Source of the DNA: JAFDZV01 sp964455525
GTDB taxonomy: Bacteria > Bacteroidota > Ignavibacteria > OLB7
Direction of reading: 5' to 3'
Length of the DNA stretch: 64,000 nt
Assembly: GCA_964455525.1 (NCBI GenBank)
Contig: CAYVWR010000001.1
Coordinates: 310,001 to 374,000 of the forward strand
Shown here: positions 54,661 through 63,643 of the stretch, in pieces
Layout: each line of letters opens with the position of its first letter
Numbering within the stretch: position 1 is the first letter of the stretch
Made by a program: the position numbers and the translations under genes
Notes under the pieces: generated by a model
What the model was told of the DNA's origin: nothing
Seen by the model: only the letters and a program-made list of their open reading frames with translations
The model's database searches: none

Positions 54661-55628
54661 GATTGCCCTCCTGTACTCCTGGTAGGTTGATATGGGTTAA
54701 CTGTTGCGGTGAAGAATCGACTCTTCACTTGGGTGAACGTCTCCTGGGCACGTTGGTTGGCGAACACGCAGAGATCATCAACGTCATTAGCTCCGTCCAA
54801 CTTGAACTTGGTAAACACTCCATAGCGCTTCGCAGGGGGCAACGAGTGGTCAATCCTGACGTAATGATCTGAGCAGAGATAATTCGCGATTGCATGTACC
54901 CCTTGCGACTGCGCCTGAAATACGAGATCCACAAGGGATGTTCGCCAGCCGAGTAGTCCGAACACTTTCGCAGCCCGGCGACTTTTATAGAAGGGTTTAC
55001 TTCCGGTCCCGATTGATAGGACGTGGATGTCGTTTCGGTCATATCCGATCTTGATAGCCTCAGCAATTCCAACCAGAGTTGGATTGTTCGCCCACAAGCC
55101 TCCATCGACAAACGTGCTATCCTCAATCAAAGAGTATGCAGGCAGGTATCCGGGAGCTGCAGAGGTTGCTGTTGCGATCTCCCAGACGGGCCTCTTATGG
55201 TCTCGGTTATATTCGGGTAGATGCGGGGTCTTGAAGACTACGGTTTTGCCATTGAGAATATCGACAGTGGGTATACAGACGCGGCACATAGCTCCCTTCA
55301 ACTTCACATCCTCGCCGAACAGAGCTTTCAATTCTCGCACTAAGGCCTGATTACTATACTTCGGCGTGAATTGTAGCGACACCCGTCGCAGCGACCAGGG
55401 AAAGATCTGGCGTCCCTTCGTTTTGTAAAGATCAAGGATCTGCTCGATGGGTACATTGAAGGCAAGCGCCAACGCAATGATCCCACCCGTTGACGTACCG
55501 ACGATAAGGTCGAAGTACCGATGGATAGGGTCAGGCAAATGTTCTTGAATGTAAGCTAGGTATGAGGCCGGATATACTCCTCGAATGCCTCCACCGTCTA
55601 TCGACAGTATTCTGAATGTGTCGCCCAA
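54657..55628 (-). CDS. capV: CBASS effector CapV, patatin-like phospholipase
   Basis: A 323-residue phospholipase that would degrade the inner membrane when activated by the cyclic nucleotide. FRILSIDGGGIRGVYP is the oxyanion loop, G44-T-S46-T-G48 holds the nucleophile, and DGGLWANNP supplies the catalytic Asp. There is no ATG near the expected start. The TTG at 55628 has AAGGA nine bases upstream and fits the family's short N-terminus; a TTG at 55652 is the alternative. It is the first gene of the operon, with the regulators divergent from it. Confidence 0.9.
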   Translation of the reverse strand: MGDTFRILSIDGGGIRGVYPASYLAYIQEHLPDPIHRYFDLIVGTSTGGIIALALAFNVPIEQILDLYKTKGRQIFPWSLRRVSLQFTPKYSNQALVRELKALFGEDVKLKGAMCRVCIPTVDILNGKTVVFKTPHLPEYNRDHKRPVWEIATATSAAPGYLPAYSLIEDSTFVDGGLWANNPTLVGIAEAIKIGYDRNDIHVLSIGTGSKPFYKSRRAAKVFGLLGWRTSLVDLVFQAQSQGVHAIANYLCSDHYVRIDHSLPPAKRYGVFTKFKLDGANDVDDLCVFANQRAQETFTQVKSRFFTATVNPYQPTRSTGGQS

Positions 55629-55816
55629 TTGGTCTCTTCCTTGGTGAATCAAACTAGCGAACCATAGCCGTATCTATGGCTAGATTGCTATTGGTGAGAT
55701 CTGGTGCAGAGCGGCCTTAGCGTTCTACGGAAGCAATTGTGAAGGAACCTACAAGCCGTAAGACAACGTTACGAACTTCTGAGACGAAAGTCAAACAAGA
55801 TCTTACTATACCATCC

Positions 55817-55831
55817 GTTTATCAGGTAAAC
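55817..55831. promoter_or_regulatory. Candidate operator between CBASS and its regulators
   Basis: GTTTATCAGGTAAAC, 5-bp arms around a 5-base spacer, lies between the divergent capV and HTH genes. The gap 55653-55899 must hold both promoters. CapH-type repressors bind such shared regions; the site itself is a guess. Confidence 0.35.
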
Positions 55832-55899
55832 AGTTGCGCATATAAACTCTGATGTGTTATCTTTACCTACATACAGGATACATATAGGGAGACGGCAGT

Positions 55900-56286
55900 A
55901 TGGATGCTCACACGATGACAATGATGTACCGGATATTAGGGGCGCGAATCCGTGCTCGTCGTGTGGAGCTAGGCTTAAGCCAGGAAGCACTGGCAAACAA
56001 GGTCAGGGTCAGCCGGGTCTCGATAGTCAACATCGAAAAGGGTCGGCAGCACCCTCCCCTTCATCTGCTGTGGGATATCGCGGAGACTCTCTCCACGAAT
56101 AGTAATGAACTGATTCCTAACCAAGCCGAAGTCGTCAAAGACGAAGCACCTGCGCTTAGTGAGCTTGCGGCGAAGTACGGAATGAATAACAACGGTGATG
56201 AAGAAACAGTGCGCGGCCTCAGCCACTTAGAAAAGATCGCAAGCACAAACCCAATACGTCCCAATGGCAAAACCAAGCAAACCTGA
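55900..56286 (+). CDS. capH: XRE-family repressor, CapH-like
   Basis: A 128-residue protein with an XRE helix-turn-helix (about residues 7-62: ILGARIRARRVELGLSQEALANKVRVSRVSIVNIEKGRQHPPLHLLWDIAETL) and a short C-terminal tail. An AGGGAGA site precedes the ATG. It overlaps a zinc-peptidase gene by 23 bases and is divergent from CBASS. This matches the CapH/CapP regulatory pair, in which CapH represses CBASS and is cleaved by CapP on DNA damage. The pairing with this CBASS is inferred from position. Confidence 0.82.
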   Translation: MDAHTMTMMYRILGARIRARRVELGLSQEALANKVRVSRVSIVNIEKGRQHPPLHLLWDIAETLSTNSNELIPNQAEVVKDEAPALSELAAKYGMNNNGDEETVRGLSHLEKIASTNPIRPNGKTKQT

Positions 56287-56800
56287 ACAACAAGCCCTGA
56301 AAGTTCTCAAGGACACAGGATTATATCAGATACCTATCCCTGTCGAAGATGTTGCACGACACATTGGACTACGTGTCGAGGCTGTGAAGTTTGGGGATGA
56401 TGTTTCTGGGGCCTTGATGATTAAAGATAGCAATGGGGTAATCGGGTATAACGCATCTCACCCGCGTGTCCGCCAGCGGTTTACCGTAGCACATGAGATA
56501 GGGCATTGGGAGCTACACCGCAACGATTCGAATCTATTCGTCGATAAGCAATATCGGGTCGCAATTGCTCTCCGTGATGATCTCTCTTCCAGGGGTGAGA
56601 GTAGACAGGAGATCGAAGCAAATGCATTTGCAGCCGCTCTGTTAATACCCAGCGAATTGCTCTTACAAGAGATACGTAAACATCATTTTGATCTGGCGAC
56701 GGATGAGAGAACTCTTTCGGATCTGGCAAAGCTGTTCAAGGTGAGTGTCCAGGCAATGACGATCAGGCTTGTTAATCTTGGGTTATACTTTGCTGGGTAG
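56264..56800 (+). CDS. capP: ImmA/IrrE zinc peptidase, CapP-like
   Basis: A 178-residue peptidase with H77-E-I-G-H81 (FTVAHEIGHWELH) and EANAFAAALLIPSELL for the third zinc ligand. The C-terminal part (TLSDLAKLFKVSVQAMTIRLVNLG) is a typical winged helix-like end. It overlaps the repressor gene by 23 bases, so it is co-translated with it. The expected role is to cut the repressor in response to single-stranded DNA from infection and so turn on CBASS. Confidence 0.82.
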   Translation: MAKPSKPEQQALKVLKDTGLYQIPIPVEDVARHIGLRVEAVKFGDDVSGALMIKDSNGVIGYNASHPRVRQRFTVAHEIGHWELHRNDSNLFVDKQYRVAIALRDDLSSRGESRQEIEANAFAAALLIPSELLLQEIRKHHFDLATDERTLSDLAKLFKVSVQAMTIRLVNLGLYFAG

Positions 56801-56854
56801 ATGCTTCATTCGACATTCATTGAGCGTGACATTAACGAAGATGGATGTAGCAAT

Positions 56855-57325
56855 CGTTGTATTAGTACTCCGCTGCATTGTCTCGAAACAGCCCTGCGCG
56901 GCATATGTATGGGTTCATCATCTCAAGACTTTTCCATCTTCCCCTCTGGGCAATGGCAAAAGCAGCACCCCCCTGATTCGAAGCATTTGTTGCCAGTCCG
57001 CTCCTAAAACTATGCCCCACAAACTTCTAGAATCAAGGCCGATGAGGTCACAGGTCCGCTTGACTGGACGTGCCACGCCACGATCATGCATACGGCCAGG
57101 AAACATCACATCATGCTTGAATATCCCCTGGAAGACTGGCTCAGCATCGATTCCGCCTATCGAGATCCAGGCACGCTGTGAGCGGACAGCGCAGGCCTCC
57201 ACTCTCGATCCATGCGGTATGACTATCTCTATGCCCTTACCCTCCGTTTCGGTCTTACTGCGCGGGATCAGAATACTAGCTCCATCATGGTAATGGATCA
57301 GCAGCAACCCAGACAAGTTCAGCAC
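56855..57325 (-). pseudogene. Decayed integrase C-terminus, sister of the 60128 integrase
   Basis: The minus strand reads LLLIHYHDGASILIPRSKTETEGKG, HGSRVEACAVRSQRAWI, GGIDAEPVFQGIFKHDVMFPGRMHDRGVARPVKRTCDLIGLDSRS, matching ESKTDKEKEGANVGIPNASRAETCPVCSLRAW and the following residues of the intact integrase. After that, frames change and the nucleotide similarity continues (for example TGAAACAAGCCTGCGCG against CGAAACAGCCCTGCGCG) to about 56855. The first half is missing. It overlaps the end of the next minus-strand gene by about 40 bases, showing where the two sequences were joined. Confidence 0.82.
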
Positions 57326-58088
57326 CTAAGACAATTCGAGATAGTAGTGCCGCTTTATGCTGCGGAGAGTAGTTGTCAACTACTCGCAACAGGTCTCTCG
57401 TATTGTCTTGGCATCCTTCCAGTATTACATCAGCCAGATGGTTAAAGAGTTCATCACTCGCTTCTTCTTGCTGCATCTGACGAATCTCTTTGAATAGTCT
57501 ACCTATGAGTGCTTCGCCTGATGCAGCAGCATTAATTTTCTTCGGCTCTGAACACCGATACCCGAAGTCATCATCCGGATGAAAGACGACTGGATGGTCG
57601 TCATCGCTGGGTAATTTACCGATATCCCGAGGTCTGAAGTAAACACTCTGTGCCATCACCTGCTTCCTGGCAAAACAAGTATTCAGATCGTCAATGGTAT
57701 GGAACATGGGTGCTGAATAGTACACTAGGTTTGTTCCTGTGTCCAAGTCTACAAGAAAACGATGCTGGCGAGAGCGCCGATCCCCCGGTATCCAGAAACG
57801 ATAGTACGGTTTACTGAATAGACTCCACTCCGCCGCATTAGATCGTGTTAGGATCTCGCATAGCTTAAACTGAAGAAACAGAGGATTGCCGGGATGATCG
57901 AGTATCACATCATATCCGCCTCCTGGTTTCCCTTCAGCGATGAGAGAAGGAAACACAGGAGCCGCCTTAAGCCCTTTGCCCGCCTGATTCACGATTTCAT
58001 GGACCAGTGCAAAACCGTAGGAGAATTCGGAGAATGTTGAATTCATGTTGAACACGAAGATTTTATGGTAGTCACGAAAGACAACCAC
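57285..58088 (-). CDS. Hypothetical protein, possible PD-(D/E)xK nuclease
   Basis: A 267-residue protein from the first ATG; MNSTFSEFSYGF (ATG at 58046) is an alternative start. PGGGYDVILDHPGNPLFLQFKLCEIL has an Asp followed after about 14 residues by Q-x-K, as in restriction-nuclease folds. FWIPGDRRSRQHRFLVDL, LVYYSAPMFHTIDDLNTCFARKQVMAQSVYFRPRDIG and SDDDHPVVFHPDDDFGYRCSEPKK follow. I know no family. Its last residues overlap the decayed integrase, so its natural C-terminus may have been replaced. It is the last of three minus-strand genes that sit between two integrase copies. Confidence 0.6.
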   Translation of the reverse strand: MVVFRDYHKIFVFNMNSTFSEFSYGFALVHEIVNQAGKGLKAAPVFPSLIAEGKPGGGYDVILDHPGNPLFLQFKLCEILTRSNAAEWSLFSKPYYRFWIPGDRRSRQHRFLVDLDTGTNLVYYSAPMFHTIDDLNTCFARKQVMAQSVYFRPRDIGKLPSDDDHPVVFHPDDDFGYRCSEPKKINAAASGEALIGRLFKEIRQMQQEEASDELFNHLADVILEGCQDNTRDLLRVVDNYSPQHKAALLSRIVLGAELVWVAADPLP

Positions 58089-58162
58089 GGGACAGAGTGG
58101 ATAAGAGATTTACACTCGTTTGAAAATTTAGGGTTTATCTCTGGGCTGAAGACTTACTATTT

Positions 58163-59254
58163 TTAGTTGTTATTGTGTGCGTCTCTTTTAATAACATCGA
58201 TCCACGTCTCTTCTTGGTACTGAGGACGAAGTGTGGAGAATGTAAATCTATCTGATTGGGAATATGGTGGAGGCAACCTTTTCCCTTCAGATTCAGCACG
58301 CGCTATATCAATAACATGCAGGAGACGGAATTCCTCCACTAGAACTTCTCTTGCAACCAGGTCAGCTAAACTGGCCGTAACAGCAACTTCTGTACAATGC
58401 TCAATATGATCGAAGTCATACATATCCCCTTTACGCAACAAAGCGTGTGCAACTCCATTACGGGAAAGCCTAATCTTCTCCATAAAATCTAAGAAGCTCA
58501 TTCCGATACAATCTCCATATAGCAGATGTGCACGGGAGGTTATTAGCATGCCCTCTGAAACCTCTCCAAGATCTCTCTCATCGGCAATGCCTAACTCTAT
58601 AATGGCCGCATCAGTCTCCGCGAATATGTCATCTTTGAAAACAGCCTCCATGATTTTGTACGAACCTAATAAGCTGTAAAATGGACTGGAGCTATTCCGG
58701 CATTCACGATATAAGGACATCATGGCTCGGTGCCTTTCATCAAGATCGAATCTATTAGGGATAAATATCGGTACTGAAGCAATAGCCCCTATGCCAGTAT
58801 CTGATTTTGTTCGCAGCGTTGCCTGGTGCTTTATATCTTGTACTCTAGCACCACCGATTGCAAACGAACCACCATTTTGTAAGCTCCAATGACTCAACAA
58901 CTGGGATAGAGGGTTGAAACACCATCTAATTGCCCCTACCAAACTCGTGCTTTCTGTGAGAAAAATTATACTTTCTACTTTTCCTTCTTCATTAGTTGTG
59001 AATGCTACTTTGCTAATCTTGTCGAATGGCGCACCAACTACCGATTCGGATCTATTTTCGTTTACTAGGAACTGAATTTCATCTCGCATTAGCCTAATAT
59101 CGATCAGGAAGAATTGAACGATAAACTTTCGGCTTTCTGTGTCTTGCATAACTGCAATGAACTGCTGACTCTCAAAGTCTGGTGGCAGTTCAAAGATATC
59201 AAAGTTGAAGTAAGGTGTCCACATTGTGTTTACATGGTAATTTTGGTCATTCAC
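58163..59254 (-). CDS. MauJ-like hypothetical protein
   Basis: A 363-residue protein. The N-terminal part (about 1-110) is beta-rich. The helical C-terminal part has AMMSLYRECRNSSSPFYSLLGSYKIMEAVFKD, FLDFMEKIRLSRNGVAHALLRKGDMYDFDHIEHCTEVAVTASLADLVAREVLVEEF. R-x-x-V-A-H recalls HEPN-like RxxxxH motifs in proteins labelled MauJ, whose role is unknown; no methylamine genes are near. It lies between the possible nuclease and the AbiU2-like gene and is probably co-transcribed with them. It may sense or execute an abortive-infection response. Confidence 0.55.
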   Translation of the reverse strand: MNDQNYHVNTMWTPYFNFDIFELPPDFESQQFIAVMQDTESRKFIVQFFLIDIRLMRDEIQFLVNENRSESVVGAPFDKISKVAFTTNEEGKVESIIFLTESTSLVGAIRWCFNPLSQLLSHWSLQNGGSFAIGGARVQDIKHQATLRTKSDTGIGAIASVPIFIPNRFDLDERHRAMMSLYRECRNSSSPFYSLLGSYKIMEAVFKDDIFAETDAAIIELGIADERDLGEVSEGMLITSRAHLLYGDCIGMSFLDFMEKIRLSRNGVAHALLRKGDMYDFDHIEHCTEVAVTASLADLVAREVLVEEFRLLHVIDIARAESEGKRLPPPYSQSDRFTFSTLRPQYQEETWIDVIKRDAHNNN

Positions 59255-59308
59255 TTGTCACGGCTATTGATGCCAGTGACGACTCTGTGTAAGACATCCT
59301 AGGCTAGA

Positions 59309-60082
59309 TCACACCTGAGGAAGTCCCAACCTTTGTCGATAGTGGTTGAATGCTTCAAGGTCATCCTCAGAGTATTCCTGACGTATATCGGGCCAGTTGT
59401 CGGGAAATTTCTCTGGGGCATGGATGCTCCCACTATCGTTGGCAACATGATCCAGAAGCCGGTCAATGTCTGATAGATATCTATACTCCCCATCAAGCCC
59501 CATATAATCTACTGGTAGGATCGCATGCCCTTTAGCAAAGCAGAGACAATGAAATAGTGAATTTACATCATCGCATAACATTCGTAGCTCATGGACGTAG
59601 ACTTTCCTTTCCTTTGGCACTCCAGCGGCGACACTCATGACCCAATCTCTCTCAAAATGCGCGACCACCTTATTGCGTAGGTAATTAAGGCGCTTATTGA
59701 CATTGTTCTGATTGATTCTACTAACTTCCTTCCTGATTTGACTTCGTACCTGGGCATAGAATCGGCTATCTGTTTTGAGATTTTTTAAGACACCATTTTT
59801 CCACCTACCTATCGTGAGCGATTTACCATCGGTATCTTGTGTAATCTTCCACAGTGATAGCATTACGGAATCTACTATACTAGCGAATGTCACCTGCCAG
59901 AACGTTGGGCGTTCCCGGCCAGGGCAGAAGAGATGAAAAGGAAACTGCATTATCCGGTCAAGAATGAAAAAGCTGGCATTCACGTTAACTAGCTCATTCC
60001 ATATGATGTCAAGTTCTTTGAGATAGGTATCGATCCATTCATCTACGATGACTTCTTCGGGAGCTAAGGCCATCAAATCCAT
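59309..60082 (-). CDS. AbiU2-like HEPN protein
   Basis: A 257-residue, mainly helical protein resembling the AbiU2 HEPN domain: VDEWIDTYLKELDIIWNELVNVNASFFILDRI, TFASIVDSVMLSLWKITQD, NKRLNYLRNKVVAHFERDWVM. LRNKVVAHFE has the R-x4-H of HEPN ribonucleases (Arg, then His five residues on). AbiU proteins block phage development in lactococci. It starts 45 bases before the integrase stop and 54 bases upstream of the MauJ-like gene. Function by analogy only. Confidence 0.68.
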   Translation of the reverse strand: MDLMALAPEEVIVDEWIDTYLKELDIIWNELVNVNASFFILDRIMQFPFHLFCPGRERPTFWQVTFASIVDSVMLSLWKITQDTDGKSLTIGRWKNGVLKNLKTDSRFYAQVRSQIRKEVSRINQNNVNKRLNYLRNKVVAHFERDWVMSVAAGVPKERKVYVHELRMLCDDVNSLFHCLCFAKGHAILPVDYMGLDGEYRYLSDIDRLLDHVANDSGSIHAPEKFPDNWPDIRQEYSEDDLEAFNHYRQRLGLPQV

Positions 60083-60127
60083 TATAAAATCTGTTGTGAG
60101 AATTCATTATGTGTATTGCTGCTACCA

Positions 60128-61099
60128 TCATAACCCCAGAAAATCAGCGGCATTCTCCTGAAACAAGCCTGCGCGCCGGATGTAACGATTCACCATCTCT
60201 AGTGAAGCCCAGCGGCCTTGCCGAGCAATCGTATGCCCAGCCGCTCCTCCCGCAGCAGAATTCGTTGCCAGTGCTGCTCGTAAGGAATGTCCTGCAAATC
60301 TATCTGGATCGAGGCCGATTAGATCACAGGCCCTCTTGACGGCCCGTGCCACTCCCTTATCGCTCATCCGGCTAGTGAGCAAATTATCATGTTTATCAAT
60401 ACCTCGGAAGATTGGGCCTGCCTGGATTCCGGCGATGGCGAGCCAAGCACGTAGGGAGCATACTGGACAGGTTTCGGCTCTCGATGCATTTGGGATTCCT
60501 ACATTCGCTCCTTCCTTTTCCTTATCCGTTTTTGATTCCAGCAGACGGATAATCATTCCATTCTCCACGAAAGTAATATGCTCCAGATTGATACTGACGA
60601 GTTCACGGCGACGGAACCCTCCACAAACCCCGATGAGCAGAAGAGCGCGGTCACGAGTCCCCCGCAACGTATCTGGTAGTACCTTGCAAATCTTTCGCAG
60701 ATCATTGGTCATCAATGCATCCTTTTGCTTCGGTGCTGTTCCTTTGACCCGGCGAATACCTTTCCATACCTCTCGTACCATCGGATCAGTGGTAGGCGAA
60801 GGATACCCGGCCAGGATATGCCCCTGGGAGATCATGCTGATTCGGCGACGGATTGTCGATGTCGCGACCCGGTTCGATAGGTCCGCAATGTATGCGGCCA
60901 GGGTTGTAGCAAGAGCGGGTAGTGGCTGAAGGTTATATTGCATACACCATCCTGAGAAATCTTTCCAATCGCTCTTATATGCGATCCTGGTGTTCTCGGA
61001 TCGTGACTGCTCTGCGTAGCTCTCCGCTTGGTTGATGATCGGTACCAGAGCCAGCGGAACCTCGGTGGACCGCCGCATGATCGTTTGTTTTCTTGCCAT
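60128..61099 (-). CDS. Intact tyrosine recombinase
   Basis: A 323-residue tyrosine-type integrase. The core-binding domain (YAEQSRSENTRIAYKSDWKDFSGWCMQYNLQPLPA) precedes the catalytic domain with Arg in GVCGGFRRRELVSI, HSLRAALATN (HxxR), GRWASLEMVNRYIRRA (Trp in the H/W position and catalytic Tyr). It has no Arm domain, unlike the other two integrases in the window. The remnant at 56855-57325 is the same family. It may mobilise the three-gene block between the copies. It is the only integrase here without a lesion. Confidence 0.92.
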   Translation of the reverse strand: MARKQTIMRRSTEVPLALVPIINQAESYAEQSRSENTRIAYKSDWKDFSGWCMQYNLQPLPALATTLAAYIADLSNRVATSTIRRRISMISQGHILAGYPSPTTDPMVREVWKGIRRVKGTAPKQKDALMTNDLRKICKVLPDTLRGTRDRALLLIGVCGGFRRRELVSINLEHITFVENGMIIRLLESKTDKEKEGANVGIPNASRAETCPVCSLRAWLAIAGIQAGPIFRGIDKHDNLLTSRMSDKGVARAVKRACDLIGLDPDRFAGHSLRAALATNSAAGGAAGHTIARQGRWASLEMVNRYIRRAGLFQENAADFLGL

Positions 61100-61165
61100 A
61101 GGTCGAGTCCTATAAACCTCACTTATCGGACAGTAAAAATGGGGGAACCCGGCCCGATTTGCCGT

Positions 61166-61738
61166 CTATGATTCCCTCTTTAACTCCGCGATCAACTCGG
61201 CTAGGCTGACTGGCTCTATCGGCCTTTTAGGTACTGGCTCCGGTCTGTACGTAGGGGCTTTAGTCCATGACCAGGGTTGGGGATCAGGACGAACAATCAC
61301 AGGCCTATTGTCATAGATCGCCATAAGCTTCATCGCGGGCTTGTAAAGATCGTGGAGGAAATTTCTGGCCTCTGTATACAGAAGTCCGCCCTCCGGCGAG
61401 CATTCACGGCAGATCCCACGGCATGCGTGATACCCACTCATCACACTCCCCCCGGCAGAGATGACATACAGCACTCCATAGCACACAGGGCACACTTGAA
61501 GCCACGTGCCAGACTCCCAGAGGCGCAGTAGTACACCGATGGACAACTGAGCACCTGGAACCCATGAAGCCGCGATAAAGGCTCCCTGAGGCTCGCAGAA
61601 GAACCAGGTAGCTTGGTCCCGGATCTTATCAGAATGCATGAGGATCAGATCGAGGCTTGATGATAACAACGCAAGATCGCGGTGTCGGTCCTCCCCAAAT
61701 TTGTCCGCATTGCCGGTAGATATGTGCAATCGTCCCAT
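61166..61738 (-). CDS. Cysteine-rich hypothetical protein
   Basis: A 190-residue protein. A central Cys cluster, CPVCYGVLYVISAGGSVMSGYHACRGICRECSPEG (about 83-115), looks like a zinc-binding module. The C-terminal 40 residues are Pro-rich and basic (PDPQPWSWTKAPTYRPEPVPKRPIEP). No homologous family comes to mind. It stands 67 bases upstream of the integrase start on the same strand and may be transcribed with it. Confidence 0.55.
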   Translation of the reverse strand: MGRLHISTGNADKFGEDRHRDLALLSSSLDLILMHSDKIRDQATWFFCEPQGAFIAASWVPGAQLSIGVLLRLWESGTWLQVCPVCYGVLYVISAGGSVMSGYHACRGICRECSPEGGLLYTEARNFLHDLYKPAMKLMAIYDNRPVIVRPDPQPWSWTKAPTYRPEPVPKRPIEPVSLAELIAELKRES

Positions 61739-62047
61739 TAATCGATCTCCTGGAAAAGAAAGGCCTTCCCATCATCGATGAGAAGGCCTATAAGATCCTC
61801 GTGGTTCTTTCGCCAAATCATCGTTCCCGGATCTCCGGGCAGGAAAGCACCACGCCATATGGCAGGTTGCTGTGGCTTCATCGCCCTGATGCTCGGCCAC
61901 TCTGGATGAGAAAGGGTTGTGTTTCAGTCTAAGCTATTATCTCCAGTCTCATGATCCTCCTATTCCTCTCTTACGAACAGTACTCGCCCCTCGGAATTAT
62001 CTAATAAAACCAACAATACCAGATGAGCACCTTTGAGTTATTGTATG
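61739..62047. other. Short intergenic region
   Basis: About 300 bases with no gene. GGCCTTCCCATCATCGATG (61762) and CATCGATGAGAAGGCC together give a GGCCTTC/GAAGGCC hairpin near 61762-61787 that could terminate leftward transcription. Confidence 0.4.
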
Positions 62048-62317
62048 CTATCGGGGGCCAGTTTGCGGGGATTGTAGTAAGACCTGATATATCAGGATTA
62101 CAACGTTGACAATCGTTGCAATGGTCACAACTATTGTCAGACTTCTCATCTGCCGCGTATATGCCATCATAGCCTTTGTCTGGTCATCATGATCCCGGCG
62201 AGCAATTTCTTCAAGATAGTAGCTCACGCCCACAGTAGTATGCTGAGCTAAATCATCGTGCCGACGAATAAGTTCTTCTCTTTCTATTGATCGAAGATCC
62301 CTTAAGCTTTCCGACAT
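62048..62317 (-). CDS. Small membrane protein
   Basis: An 89-residue protein. An amphipathic N-terminal half (ESLRDLRSIEREELIRRHDDLAQHTTVGVSYYLEEIARRDHDDQ) is followed by one transmembrane helix (TIVVTIATIVNVVILIYQVLL) and a short tail. The layout resembles small anchored helper proteins of phages and elements. Function unknown. Confidence 0.6.
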   Translation of the reverse strand: MSESLRDLRSIEREELIRRHDDLAQHTTVGVSYYLEEIARRDHDDQTKAMMAYTRQMRSLTIVVTIATIVNVVILIYQVLLQSPQTGPR

Positions 62318-62429
62318 TTCTGATCCGTAATTTTATGATAGTAGTAGGAGCAAGAGATGAACCGACCACATCAATGAATAATGCGAAAGCCATCAGTTGC
62401 TCTACATAACTGATATAAGATTCGCGATT

Positions 62430-62962
62430 CTATGATATCCCTACAAGCTTCCTTGGGCCAATATTCTCGCTCTCGCAATTCAGAAATATTGGCGGTACAG
62501 GAACAGCAATTGAATCGTTGAAATACAGAGTAAAGTATAAGACCATCCGGTCTTCAGGTGCATAGACCTCATCTTCGTAGCTATCTATTAGTTCGACTTC
62601 GATCTTGCATGCCTGTTCTGAAGGCACCTGGATTTGCTCCAGGTCAAATTTCTCCCCTTCTTCAGAAAGAGGTATCGGGATTCGATATCGGGTTGTCGGT
62701 TTCAGAACTCTGGGTTCTGGCAATCCGGACAAGCCGCTATCATGGATCTTGACACGGAGATGCAGTCCCGTGAAAAGGATGGTTCGGTCAGATTGGTTGA
62801 TAAAGCTGAAGCCTAAAACTGGAAATGGAGACTTCCCGTTATTAACCGCATAGAAGGCATATGGAACTTTCGGTCTTGGCAGTGATGCAGATCTTGCCCG
62901 CTTCCTTGATATGACCCCAAGTGGTATTTCGACCTGGAGGAGACGTGGGACAATGGATCTGA
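62430..62962 (-). pseudogene. Hypothetical ORF without a start codon
   Basis: The minus frame is open from 62962 to 62430 and reads as a plausible protein (VPYAFYAVNNGKSPFPVLGFSFINQSDRTILFTG; PTTRYRIPIPLSEEGEKFDLEQIQVPSEQ; MVLYFTLYFNDSIAVPVPPIFLNC), probably a beta-rich domain. The only usual start codon I find is a TTG at 62732, in the middle of this similarity-like stretch; no ATG or GTG exists upstream. Either the 5' end was lost, a frameshift separates it, or a non-standard start is used. Confidence 0.5.
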
Positions 62963-63342
62963 GCTACGTTGTGGAGAAGTGCTTGGCTACGCCTGTAGCC
63001 GGAGAGAAGATAGTGAACCTTAACTGGCTGATTGTTGGACAAGGGAATGCATCGCTTGCTACGATCCAATCCATCGTGATCGATGAGATCGCCAAACAGA
63101 CTCCGGCAATCATGCAGGAGATTGTTTCCAACGTTATCGAGAGACTGAAGACAGAGAGAGTAATACCAGTAGGGGGCACCCAGCCCTTAGAGTCCGTGAA
63201 CAGCGGAGGAGCAAGCGAGCAACCGGCGCCGACGGAAGGGCGAGTAAGTCAACCTATAGACTTGATGGACAACCGGGGATTTGTAAGATTCAGTCGGGCC
63301 AGTTCCCTCTGCAATCTGGATGAGTTTGCTATATGTCTATGA
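62953..63342 (+). CDS. Hypothetical protein
   Basis: A 129-residue protein with GGAGGAG about 10 bases before the ATG at 62953. It starts MDLSYVVEKCLATPVAGEKIVNLNWLIVGQGNASLATIQSIVIDEIAKQTPAIMQEIVSNVIERLKTE, helical, followed by a flexible Gly/Ser/Pro-rich tail. No domain recognised. It is divergent from the start-less minus frame and overlaps it. Confidence 0.5.
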   Translation: MDLSYVVEKCLATPVAGEKIVNLNWLIVGQGNASLATIQSIVIDEIAKQTPAIMQEIVSNVIERLKTERVIPVGGTQPLESVNSGGASEQPAPTEGRVSQPIDLMDNRGFVRFSRASSLCNLDEFAICL

Positions 63343-63363
63343 TTCGGGGCCTGGACGTGAAAG

Positions 63364-63612
63364 TCAGCTTATGACAATGAAGCAGCCTACAGCAGCAGCG
63401 ATGCCTGCAACTGGATTATTGTCCATGATGGTGTATGCTGTACTACCCGCGACCAGGGACAGCCCTACCCGTACAATCGTCTGGCTGTCGGGAGTACGCT
63501 GCTGGGCCGCTGTTGTCACCATGTTGATAATCTGCTGCTGATTACGAAGCACTATCTCACGGTTGTTACCGGCAATCGCCGCTTTGATCTTCATCCGCAT
63601 AAGAGGGGACAT
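63364..63612 (-). CDS. Small hydrophobic protein
   Basis: An 82-residue protein: basic N-terminus (MSPLMRMKIKAAIAGNNREIVLRNQQQ), then a hydrophobic segment (VGLSLVAGSTAYTIMDNNPVAGIAAAVGCFIVIS) that could be one or two membrane helices. It lies 31 bases after the next minus-strand gene. Function unknown. Confidence 0.5.
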   Translation of the reverse strand: MSPLMRMKIKAAIAGNNREIVLRNQQQIINMVTTAAQQRTPDSQTIVRVGLSLVAGSTAYTIMDNNPVAGIAAAVGCFIVIS

Positions 63613-63643
63613 ATTGATTCCAGCTTTTTAATGGATGAGCTTG

